Assembly (NCBI RefSeq): GCF_028596125.1
Contig: NZ_CP117229.1
Span: 604,001 to 668,000, forward strand
Direction of reading: 5' to 3'
Source of the DNA: Listeria innocua
GTDB taxonomy: Bacteria > Bacillota > Bacilli > Lactobacillales > Listeriaceae
Length of the DNA stretch: 64,000 bases
The position numbers and the translations under genes were made by a program. The notes beneath the pieces were generated by a model. The model was not told the DNA's origin. It searched no databases and saw only the letters and a list, made by a program, of their open reading frames with translations. Within the stretch, counting starts at the first letter, position 1; the number at the start of each line of letters is the position of its first letter. Below are positions 25,272-32,456 of this stretch, piece by piece.

Positions 25272-25922
25272 ATGTTTTTAGATACGGGTAATTTAGAGGA
25301 AATAAAGAAAGCGCTTCAATTTCCGTTTTTTGAGGGTGTAACTACGAACCCAACCATTTTACTGAAAGAAAATCAGCCCAGAAAAACCCATATTGCTCAC
25401 ATTCCAGCAAAATTAGTATTTGTCCAAGCAGCGGGATTAACAGAAGAAGAAATTTGGGAAGACGTGCTGAGAATTCAAGAAATTAAGCCAGCTGAAGGGA
25501 CTGTTATTGGCTTGAAAATCCCTGCCCATGAAGCTGGGATAAAAGTTATTGCTACAGTTCGCGCTAAGTTTCCAGATGCGATTATTTTAGCAACGGCAAT
25601 TTTTTCATCCGAGCAAGGTTATATTGCGGCTCTTTCTGGGGCAGACTATTTAGCGCCGTATTACAATCGCATGGAAGTAAGTGGTTTAGATGCAGCGAAA
25701 ACGATAGAAGAATTGCGCTATGTTCTAGATTTACAAGGTCTTGAAGAAGTGAAAATCATGGGGGCGAGTTTTAAAAACAGCCGCCAAATTATGCAAGCAT
25801 TAGCGAGTGGGGCGGACACGGTAACGATTGGTTATGATTTATTCTTACAAATGATGAATAAACCGCTCGCACTCGAAAGCATTGAAAAGTTTAACGAACA
25901 TAATGCAGCTTTACCTAAATGA
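25272..25922 (+). CDS. transaldolase/fructose-6-phosphate aldolase-like protein
   Basis: 216 residues, the length of the small FSA/TalC branch. MFLDTGNLEEIKKAL and VTTNPTILLKE at the N-terminus, the Schiff-base lysine in VIGLKIPAHEAGIKVIATVRA (about residue 79), ATAIFSSEQGYIAALSGADYLAPYYNRM, and IMGASFKNSRQIMQALASGADTVTIGYD at the C-terminus are all in place. Family enzymes transfer dihydroxyacetone units or cleave fructose-6-phosphate. It has its own ribosome site (AAAGGAGTG) and is bracketed by terminators. A promoter was not resolved in the 100 bp upstream. Confidence 0.9.
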   Translation: MFLDTGNLEEIKKALQFPFFEGVTTNPTILLKENQPRKTHIAHIPAKLVFVQAAGLTEEEIWEDVLRIQEIKPAEGTVIGLKIPAHEAGIKVIATVRAKFPDAIILATAIFSSEQGYIAALSGADYLAPYYNRMEVSGLDAAKTIEELRYVLDLQGLEEVKIMGASFKNSRQIMQALASGADTVTIGYDLFLQMMNKPLALESIEKFNEHNAALPK

Positions 25923-25924
25923 AA

Positions 25925-25960
25925 AAAAGTAAGTATCCATGATATTGGATACTTACTTTT
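25925..25960. terminator. bidirectional terminator
   Basis: AAAAGTAAGTATCC pairs perfectly with GGATACTTACTTTT between convergent genes. Confidence 0.88.
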
Positions 25961-25961
25961 T

Positions 25962-27782
25962 TTATTTGTCTTCGTCGCGTAATGGTAGATTATTTACGTA
26001 GCTATCAGAATACTGTAAGAGTTTGCGACTTGTTTCGAATCGCTTCTTCACCTCATCTGATAGTTCTTTATTTGTTCCGTTATAGTTCGTTGCTGCTCCA
26101 GTTTCAAAGCTTTCGTCTGGCTGATACATGTAAGAATCAGTGAAATAGCTTCCTTCAGGCATAGTGTATCGTTCAGGAACATAATTGTTTGTTGAATTGA
26201 GAATATCAGTACCAAACATTATTTGATTGCCTGTATTAATACCTAATAAATTCATCACAGTTGGCATAATATCAATCTCACCGCCAACATTTTTGATTTC
26301 ACCAGGGTTTTTCATTCCTGGATAATGTAGGAAGAACGGGATACGGTAATCGTCTGCTGGATCTGCTTTAAGCTCGGTAGAACGATTGACGTATTTTTTC
26401 TGTTCTTCTGGAAGTTGATCTGTTTTGATAATATGGTGGTCTCCGTAGAAAACGACTACTGAATCCTCCCAAATGCCACTATCTTTTAATTTTTGAATGA
26501 AAGCGCCGAGTTGTTTATCCGCGTAATGAACTGCTTCAAAATAATTGCCAAGTTCTGTATCTTTTAAATCACTCGGTAAGTTGATTTCTTGCTTTTCTTC
26601 AGGGATGTTAAATGGCATATGACTACTTACACTAATTAATTGCGCATAAAATTTTTGATTGTTTTTATATTGTTTTTCTAAGATAGGGAACGCTTTGTTG
26701 TATAATACTTCATCACTTGGAGAGAAGCCAATTACGTCTTCATCGCCAAAGAATTTACGATCATAAAATTTATCAAAACCAACTGCCGGATAAAACTCAT
26801 CTCGATTATAAAAACTAGCGTCATTTGTATGGAAAGTGGACGTTGTATAATCATTTTTACCAAGTAGTCGAGGCATAGATGGAATGACCCGGTCGCCGTA
26901 AGTTTGGGTATTTGTATAGTATCCGCTCGGGAAAGTGGATGTATAAACAGACCATTCTGCGTCGGCTGTATTTGATTTAGAAACTGTTTGGAAAAACTTA
27001 TTGGAATACATTGTTTCGTTTTGTAAACTATCTAGCGTTGGAGTGATTGACTGTCCATCAATTTTAATATTTGTTAAGTTCCGCTGAAACGATTCTAATT
27101 GCACGATAATCAGGTTTTTCCCTTTCGCAGCACCAAAGTAATCAGGTTTTTCTTTTAAATCCACGCCTTTAATATCACGAACGTTTTTGGCGGTAATGTC
27201 TGCGGCTTTAACATGATCAGTTCCAGCAAGAGCAGTACTAATATTAAATGTAAAAATTCCCATCCGCTTTGCTCGTTTCGAATCGCTAATGATATTTTGT
27301 TGCATCATAAAATAAGTAAATCCGCTAAGCACAAGTAAAGTACTTAAAAACGATACGCCATAAATACGTTTAGTTAGGCGGAATGATGGAAAAACATGGC
27401 CTTTTTTTATGCTGAAGTAGAGGATAAATGGAAGTAAAATAATATCCATGATGTAAAGCCAATCAGTTCCACTAAGTAAACTAGTAGCGCTTGTTTTTAC
27501 GACACCGACTTCTCCGATAAGTGAGAAACTATGATACGTAGGAACTTCATTATAGAAGCGGGCATAAAGTACGCAAACTAACATAAGAATGCCGATAAAT
27601 AAAGACATTCCAGCATACCAATAAACGTGAGAACGAACCGGAGCAAATAAATGAATTAGCCCAAGTAATAATACGATAAACAGCAGGTCCATTCCTAGCG
27701 CCAAGAAATTGGGATCTTTAAAAATCTGGAAATAGGCAAAAGTGAACTTACTAATAATTAATAAAAAATAAAATAAAATCAA
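25962..27782 (-). CDS. lipoteichoic acid synthase-family protein (LTA primase-like)
   Basis: 606 residues from a TTG at 27782, chosen because AGAGG lies 7 nt upstream; an ATG 21 nt earlier (27803) has no ribosome site. Five N-terminal membrane helices are followed by a large extracellular sulfatase-fold domain: NLIIVQLESFQRNLTN (metal Glu), SKSNTADAEWSVYTSTFPSG with the catalytic Thr, VVVFYGDHH with the metal Asp and His, and EIDIMPTVMNLLGI. LTA synthases polymerise glycerophosphate from phosphatidylglycerol; L. monocytogenes has LtaS and the primase LtaP, and this gene is in the position of LtaP (lmo0644, recalled). The start codon choice is the main uncertainty. Confidence 0.9.
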   Translation of the reverse strand: MILFYFLLIISKFTFAYFQIFKDPNFLALGMDLLFIVLLLGLIHLFAPVRSHVYWYAGMSLFIGILMLVCVLYARFYNEVPTYHSFSLIGEVGVVKTSATSLLSGTDWLYIMDIILLPFILYFSIKKGHVFPSFRLTKRIYGVSFLSTLLVLSGFTYFMMQQNIISDSKRAKRMGIFTFNISTALAGTDHVKAADITAKNVRDIKGVDLKEKPDYFGAAKGKNLIIVQLESFQRNLTNIKIDGQSITPTLDSLQNETMYSNKFFQTVSKSNTADAEWSVYTSTFPSGYYTNTQTYGDRVIPSMPRLLGKNDYTTSTFHTNDASFYNRDEFYPAVGFDKFYDRKFFGDEDVIGFSPSDEVLYNKAFPILEKQYKNNQKFYAQLISVSSHMPFNIPEEKQEINLPSDLKDTELGNYFEAVHYADKQLGAFIQKLKDSGIWEDSVVVFYGDHHIIKTDQLPEEQKKYVNRSTELKADPADDYRIPFFLHYPGMKNPGEIKNVGGEIDIMPTVMNLLGINTGNQIMFGTDILNSTNNYVPERYTMPEGSYFTDSYMYQPDESFETGAATNYNGTNKELSDEVKKRFETSRKLLQYSDSYVNNLPLRDEDK

Positions 27783-27955
27783 TTGAATTCCTCTTTCTAG
27801 CATGCTTTGTGCCGAATACGCACAAATCCATTCTCTCTAATTTTAGCCTAATCATGCTTACAGTGCAAATCATGAAAGATGATTCAGATATATTTGGGTA
27901 ATAGGTGCTATTTTAGGAAGTTATAATTAGTTTTGTATTTTTTTTCACAATTCTA

Positions 27956-27984
27956 TTGACCTTTAAAGCGCAAAAGTATACTAT
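27956..27984 (+). promoter_or_regulatory. sigma-A promoter of the permease gene
   Basis: TTGACC (27956-27961) with TACTAT (27979-27984) at 17-nt spacing, or TATACT (27977-27982) at 15. Confidence 0.6.
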
Positions 27985-28015
27985 TTTAGAAGATCGTAAA
28001 AAGGTAGGCGACAAA

Positions 28016-29407
28016 ATGAATTCATTATTTAGAAGAAAACCGTTAGAAGATTTAATGCATAATAAAAGCGGAAGTACACATTTAAAACAAACACTCGGAC
28101 CGCTTGATTTAACCTTACTAGGGGTTGGAGCGATTGTTGGAACCGGGATTTTTATTTTACCTGGTACTGTAGCTGCGAAAAATGCTGGACCGGCGATTAT
28201 ATTTTCTTTCGTCATTGCCGCGATTGTTTGTGCGATTGCTGCGATGTGTTATTCAGAGTTTGCATCTAGTGTTCCGGTAGCAGGGAGCGCCTATACATAC
28301 GGCTATGTCGTCTTTGGCGAGTTAATCGGTTGGTTGCTAGGCTGGGCACTTATTTTAGAATACGGGCTTGCTGTGGCATCTGTTGCAAGTGGCTGGTCTT
28401 CTTATTTAAATGCTTTACTTTCAGGTTTTCATATTTCCATTCCTGAAGCAGTATCTGGGCCTTTTAATCCAGAAGTAGGTACATTTATTAATTTACCTGC
28501 AATTATTATCGTTCTCGTGATTGCTTTCTTATTAACACTTGGAATAAAAGAATCAACGCGTGTGAATACGATTATGGTAGCTATCAAGGTAGGCGTTATT
28601 TTACTTTTCTTAGTAGTTGGCGTGTTTTATGTGAAACCTGACAATTGGCAACCATTTATGCCGTTTGGGATTAGTGGCGTAATGAACGGTGCTGCGCTTG
28701 TATTCTTTGCTTATTTAGGCTTTGACGCAGTTTCCTCGGCCGCAGAAGAAGTGAAAAACCCGCAACGAACTATGCCGATTGGAATAATAGGGTCGTTACT
28801 TATTTGTACTATTTTATATGTAGCGGTTTCTGCTGTCTTAACAGGAATGGTACCATACACGGATTTAAATGTTACTGATCCAGTGGCTTATGCTTTGCAA
28901 GTGATTAATCAAGATTGGGTGGCTGGTATCGTATCACTCGGAGCTGTAGTTGGTATGATTACTGTTATTTTAGTAATGAGCTACGGGGCTACAAGATTGA
29001 TTTTTGCGATGGGGCGTGATGGTTTATTACCAAAAGTACTGGCAGAAATTAATCAAAAATATCAAACACCAGTCAAAAACACCTGGATTTTTGCATTTAT
29101 TGTGGCGATTATTAGTGGACTTGTACCCCTTGATAGATTGGCTGAATTAGTCAATATTGGAACACTCCTAGCATTTATGATGGTGTCCATTGGGATTATC
29201 TTCTTACGTAAAAATAAATCTATTCAACAATCAGGCTTCAAAGTGCCATTTTATCCTGTGTTGCCGATAATTTCGTTTTTATTATGCGCATTTCTCATAA
29301 GTCGCTTATCTGTTCACACCTGGATTCTTTGCGGGATTTGGTTTGTAATCGGATTAATTGTGTACTTTGCATATGGTAGGAAACATAGTGAGTTACTTAA
29401 AAAATAA
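28016..29407 (+). CDS. APC-family amino acid permease
   Basis: 463 residues from the ATG at 28016 (AAGGTAGG upstream; the region before it is promoter). Twelve or so transmembrane helices of the amino acid-polyamine-cation superfamily. TM1 carries LLGVGAIVGTGIFILPGTVAAKNAGPA, with the unwound GAIVGTGIF binding segment; then VAGSAYTYGYVVFGELIGWLLGWALILEY and FAYLGFDAVSSAAEEVKNPQRTMP (TM6 and following loop). It belongs to the YfnA/CAT-like branch that imports neutral or cationic amino acids with protons. The substrate is not predictable. A small hairpin (ACTTAC/GTAAGT) and the larger hairpin at 29446 follow. Confidence 0.9.
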   Translation: MNSLFRRKPLEDLMHNKSGSTHLKQTLGPLDLTLLGVGAIVGTGIFILPGTVAAKNAGPAIIFSFVIAAIVCAIAAMCYSEFASSVPVAGSAYTYGYVVFGELIGWLLGWALILEYGLAVASVASGWSSYLNALLSGFHISIPEAVSGPFNPEVGTFINLPAIIIVLVIAFLLTLGIKESTRVNTIMVAIKVGVILLFLVVGVFYVKPDNWQPFMPFGISGVMNGAALVFFAYLGFDAVSSAAEEVKNPQRTMPIGIIGSLLICTILYVAVSAVLTGMVPYTDLNVTDPVAYALQVINQDWVAGIVSLGAVVGMITVILVMSYGATRLIFAMGRDGLLPKVLAEINQKYQTPVKNTWIFAFIVAIISGLVPLDRLAELVNIGTLLAFMMVSIGIIFLRKNKSIQQSGFKVPFYPVLPIISFLLCAFLISRLSVHTWILCGIWFVIGLIVYFAYGRKHSELLKK

Positions 29408-29410
29408 TTA

Positions 29411-29433
29411 ACTTACTTTTTGTAAGTCGTTTT
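29411..29433 (+). terminator. weak intrinsic terminator
   Basis: ACTTAC-TTTTT-GTAAGT followed by CGTTTTATT; a short six-pair stem after the permease. Confidence 0.5.
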
Positions 29434-29445
29434 ATTGGTATTTGG

Positions 29446-29494
29446 ACGCTCCTTGTGTTGTAATGAATGTATTACAATAAAAGGAGCGTTTTTT
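29446..29494 (+). promoter_or_regulatory. hairpin that is both terminator and Shine-Dalgarno sequester
   Basis: ACGCTCCTT (29446-29454) pairs with AAGGAGCGT (29481-29489). An inner GTAAT/ATTAC stem (29460-29464 / 29471-29475) and five T after the outer arm complete an intrinsic terminator. The right arm is the AAGGAG ribosome site of the ATG at 29497, so folding would both stop transcription and hide the site. Confidence 0.7.
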
Positions 29495-29496
29495 AC

Positions 29497-30336
29497 ATGG
29501 TGGAAATTAGTGAAAAATTACGATTAGGCGAAGTTGTCTTAAATGTAGGTCATTTAAAAGAGATGGCAGGTTTTTATCAAGAAGTAATTGGTTTAACTTT
29601 ATTAGAAGAAAATGATCGGATTGTAAAGCTTGGAGTGCCAGGTTCGGATGAGGCGTTGCTTGTTCTTAAAAAAATAGATAATGCAGTTGTTCCAGAAGTG
29701 CCGCGGGTTGGATTGTTTCATACAGCATTTTTATTACCAAGTCGAGAAAGTTTAGCAGATGTACTCGTGCATTTAGCTCAGTCCGGTTATCCGATTGACG
29801 GAGCGGGAGACCATGCTTATAGTGAGGCGCTTTACTTACATGATATTGAAGGGAACGGCATTGAAATCTACGCAGATCGGCCGAAAAATAGTTGGATGCG
29901 TGATAGCGCTGGAAACTTACCAATGGTGACAGAGCAAGTCGATGTGGATGATTTATTAAAAATCGCAACTGGAGAACCTTTCACTGGAATGCCAAGTGGG
30001 ACAATTATCGGGCATGTACATTTACAGGTAGCTGATGCAGACAAGGCAGAGCAATTTTATAAAGAAGCGCTTGGTATGAATTTAACGACAGCAATACCAT
30101 CAGCAAGATTTTTTGCAGCAGGCGATTATCACCATCATATTGGATCAAATATGTGGGCTGGACGCAATTTGGAAAATCGTCGTGAGAATGAAGTCGGGCT
30201 AGCTTGGTTTACAATTATCACACCAGACAAAGAAGCGATAACAACGAATCTAGAGCAGCAAGGTTATGAAGTAAAACGATTTGACGAAACGATTTCAGTT
30301 ACCGATTCAAATGGAATTATGATACACTTTAAATAA
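29497..30336 (+). CDS. VOC-family dioxygenase/glyoxalase (CatE-like)
   Basis: 279 residues from the ATG at 29497; AAAGGAG (29480-29486) is its ribosome site. Two vicinal-oxygen-chelate modules: LRLGEVVLNVGHLKEMAGFYQEVIGLTLLEE (residues 8-38) with VGLFHTAFLLPSR and GNGIEIYADRP, then GTIIGHVHLQVADADKAEQFYKEALGM and a final IMIHF. The order resembles catechol 2,3-dioxygenase (CatE/YfiE) with metal ligands His and Glu. The reaction is unproven. Its ribosome site is buried in a terminator hairpin, implying conditional expression. Confidence 0.88.
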   Translation: MVEISEKLRLGEVVLNVGHLKEMAGFYQEVIGLTLLEENDRIVKLGVPGSDEALLVLKKIDNAVVPEVPRVGLFHTAFLLPSRESLADVLVHLAQSGYPIDGAGDHAYSEALYLHDIEGNGIEIYADRPKNSWMRDSAGNLPMVTEQVDVDDLLKIATGEPFTGMPSGTIIGHVHLQVADADKAEQFYKEALGMNLTTAIPSARFFAAGDYHHHIGSNMWAGRNLENRRENEVGLAWFTIITPDKEAITTNLEQQGYEVKRFDETISVTDSNGIMIHFK

Positions 30337-30342
30337 AAAAAG

Positions 30343-30379
30343 AACTGTTTAAGCGAAAAATGAGCTTAAACAGTTTTTT
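30343..30379. terminator. intrinsic terminator
   Basis: AACTGTTTAAGC pairs with GCTTAAACAGTT, followed by T4, between convergent genes. Confidence 0.85.
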
Positions 30380-30418
30380 GATGCGATAATAAGGGAAAGG
30401 TAGATTAGATTAATTATT

Positions 30419-30703
30419 TTAATGTTTACGTTGCATTGTTTTCTTGAAAAGCCAGTTGCTTGATTGGAAAAGCGTTAAAGCAATTAAAACGACGCCAATT
30501 CCAAGATTTAAATACGAAAGGGCTACGGCTGCGTTATCTGGAAATGAATTTTGCACAGTGATGAAAATAATAAAGAAACCGCTGTTTGCACAAAACGCAA
30601 TCCAAAACCAAGATAAACCACTAAGTTTACCAACTACAAAAGAAAGTCCTGAGATTATTGCTGCTAAAACAATTCCTGTAAGTATCATTGACATAAATTC
30701 CAT
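30419..30703 (-). CDS. small membrane protein, unknown function
   Basis: 94 residues from the ATG at 30703 (AAAGGAG 8 nt upstream; the ATG at 30709 is too close). Three hydrophobic segments: FMSMILTGIVLAAIISGLSFVVG, WFWIAFCANSGFFIIFITV and LNLGIGVVLIALTLFQ. A basic tail KKTMQRKH ends it, suggesting cytosolic C-terminus. No family recognised. Divergent from the corA-like gene, sharing a 97-bp AT-rich intergenic region. Confidence 0.75.
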   Translation of the reverse strand: MEFMSMILTGIVLAAIISGLSFVVGKLSGLSWFWIAFCANSGFFIIFITVQNSFPDNAAVALSYLNLGIGVVLIALTLFQSSNWLFKKTMQRKH

Positions 30704-30799
30704 TTTCATCGCTCCTTTGTCATAAATGAATTATTATTAATAATAATGTAACATAAATGAAATATTTTGTAAAGAAGTTAGAAGAAAGGAGATACACAG

Positions 30800-31750
30800 A
30801 TGATTGAATTTTTTAAAACAACAAATGAAAAAATGGAGCAATTATCCGAGTTAGAAGATGGTTGCTGGGTGAAAGTAACCGCTCCGACAGAAGATGAAAT
30901 TGAGCAATTAAGTAAAGAAATGGATGTGCCAAAACCTTATATCTTAGATGCACTCGATTCAGAGGAGCGCTCGAGAATAGAATTAAAACGAGCAGAACAA
31001 GATGTAAGACACTCCTTAGTGATTGTCGACTATCCTTATGAATCGGAGGATGAACTTGGTTACACGATGTACGAAACACTGCCAATAGGTATCGTATTAA
31101 CGAGAAAGTATCTAGTCACTATCTCTTTACGCGACTTACTAATATTAGAAGATGTTCGTACGATGAAACTAGAAACATACGATACGACGAATCATAAACA
31201 ATTTTTGTTAAAATTATTGTATGCTGTATCTTATTATTACCTCAAATACTTAAATCAAATCATCAAACAAACAAATAATTTAGAAATACAGATTAAACAG
31301 TCGATGAAAAATGAACAACTGTATGCGTTTATGGCGGTTCAGAAAAGTTTAGTATTTTTTGCAACTGCACTTCAATCGAACAAAGCAATACTCGATAAAA
31401 TGGAAGATGTGGAACATTTTATGCAACAGGAAGATAACCATGACCTGCTTAGAGATGTTATTATTGAAAATAAACAAGCAATAGCAATGACAGATACATA
31501 CACGCAAATTATTAGTGGCATGTCAGATGTGTTTTCTTCTGTCATTTCGAATAATTTGAATATCGTGATGAAGTTTTTAACATCTTTTACCATTATTTTA
31601 TCTTTACCAACTATTGTGGCGAGTGTTTACGGGATGAATATTAAGTTGCCATTTATGCACAATGAGCACGCGTTTGCATTAATTCTTTTATTTACGCTAT
31701 TAATTACAACGGGGGTAACAGTGATTTTTTGGCGTAGAAAATACTTTTAA
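30800..31750 (+). CDS. CorA-family Mg2+/divalent cation transporter
   Basis: 316 residues, the standard length. A soluble N-terminal alpha/beta funnel of about 250 residues (VKVTAPTEDEIEQLSKEMDVPKPYILDALDSEE) is followed by two transmembrane helices at the C-terminus. The signature YGMN (IVASVYGMNIKLPFM, about residues 276-290) sits at the end of TM1, and a basic WRRKYF tail follows TM2. CorA proteins form pentamers that import Mg2+ or Co2+ with gating by bound Mg2+. GAAAGGAGAT precedes the ATG. The GntR gene starts 23 nt downstream and may be in the same transcript. Confidence 0.92.
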   Translation: MIEFFKTTNEKMEQLSELEDGCWVKVTAPTEDEIEQLSKEMDVPKPYILDALDSEERSRIELKRAEQDVRHSLVIVDYPYESEDELGYTMYETLPIGIVLTRKYLVTISLRDLLILEDVRTMKLETYDTTNHKQFLLKLLYAVSYYYLKYLNQIIKQTNNLEIQIKQSMKNEQLYAFMAVQKSLVFFATALQSNKAILDKMEDVEHFMQQEDNHDLLRDVIIENKQAIAMTDTYTQIISGMSDVFSSVISNNLNIVMKFLTSFTIILSLPTIVASVYGMNIKLPFMHNEHAFALILLFTLLITTGVTVIFWRRKYF

Positions 31751-31773
31751 TATATAGAAAACGAGGGATGAGC

Positions 31774-32415
31774 ATGGAAAAACAAACATACGAAAAATTA
31801 GCATACTATACAATCAAAGAAAAAATTCTCAGCGGAAAGCTTCATGTTGGTCAACATATTTCAGAAGCGGGTATTGCAAAAGAATTATCTATTAGTCGAA
31901 CTCCTGTCAGAAAAGCAATTGCGGTTTTAGTATCCGAAGAATTAATCGAATACGAACTGAACCGGGGGGCTATTGTTATCGAAAGTAGCATGAGCGCTGG
32001 ACGTTTTATCGAACTCCTTGAAATGGCAGAAATTCTCGTCGTGCAAACAATTGAAAAATGTAAAAGTAAAAATTTAACTTATAAACCAGAACAAGGCAAT
32101 GAATTACTAAAAGAGATGAGAATCATTCAAAAAGAAGAAAATGTCGATGCTTATCTATCTTTGCTGAGTAAATGGCTGTTACAATTTGTCGCGCAACTAG
32201 CTAACAGTTATGCAGAAGATATTGTAAGGAAAATGAAGCGTGATTTCTTTAATAAAGCACAAAAAGATATTAAAATAATACCAGTGCTTTTGGAAGAAGA
32301 AACGATGGATACATTAGAACAACTAACTTTTTATATGGTAGAAAAGAAATATGACTTAGCAAAAGAGGTAATGCAAAAATTAGTGAATTTGTATATTATC
32401 CGTACATTTAGATAG
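31774..32415 (+). CDS. GntR-family transcriptional regulator
   Basis: 213 residues from the ATG at 31774 (GAGGG 6 nt upstream; the ATG at 31768 abuts the site). N-terminal winged helix of the GntR type: YEKLAYYTIKEKILSGKLHVGQHISEAGIAKELSISRTPVRKAIAVLVSEELIEYELNRGAIV. The helical C-terminal domain is FadR/FCD-like in outline. It lies 42 nt before the YhgE/Pip gene, with a paralogous GntR gene on the other side, so the two regulators probably control that membrane protein. No effector can be assigned. Confidence 0.88.
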   Translation: MEKQTYEKLAYYTIKEKILSGKLHVGQHISEAGIAKELSISRTPVRKAIAVLVSEELIEYELNRGAIVIESSMSAGRFIELLEMAEILVVQTIEKCKSKNLTYKPEQGNELLKEMRIIQKEENVDAYLSLLSKWLLQFVAQLANSYAEDIVRKMKRDFFNKAQKDIKIIPVLLEEETMDTLEQLTFYMVEKKYDLAKEVMQKLVNLYIIRTFR

Positions 32416-32456
32416 TATTTCTAAAATGATTTGCTTAAATACAGGAGGTGCTTTTG

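Noticed and set aside
27783-27803. Upstream ATG of the lipoteichoic-acid synthase-like gene
   Set aside because: No ribosome site in front of it, whereas AGAGG is 7 nt before the TTG at 27782; kept as an alternative start only.
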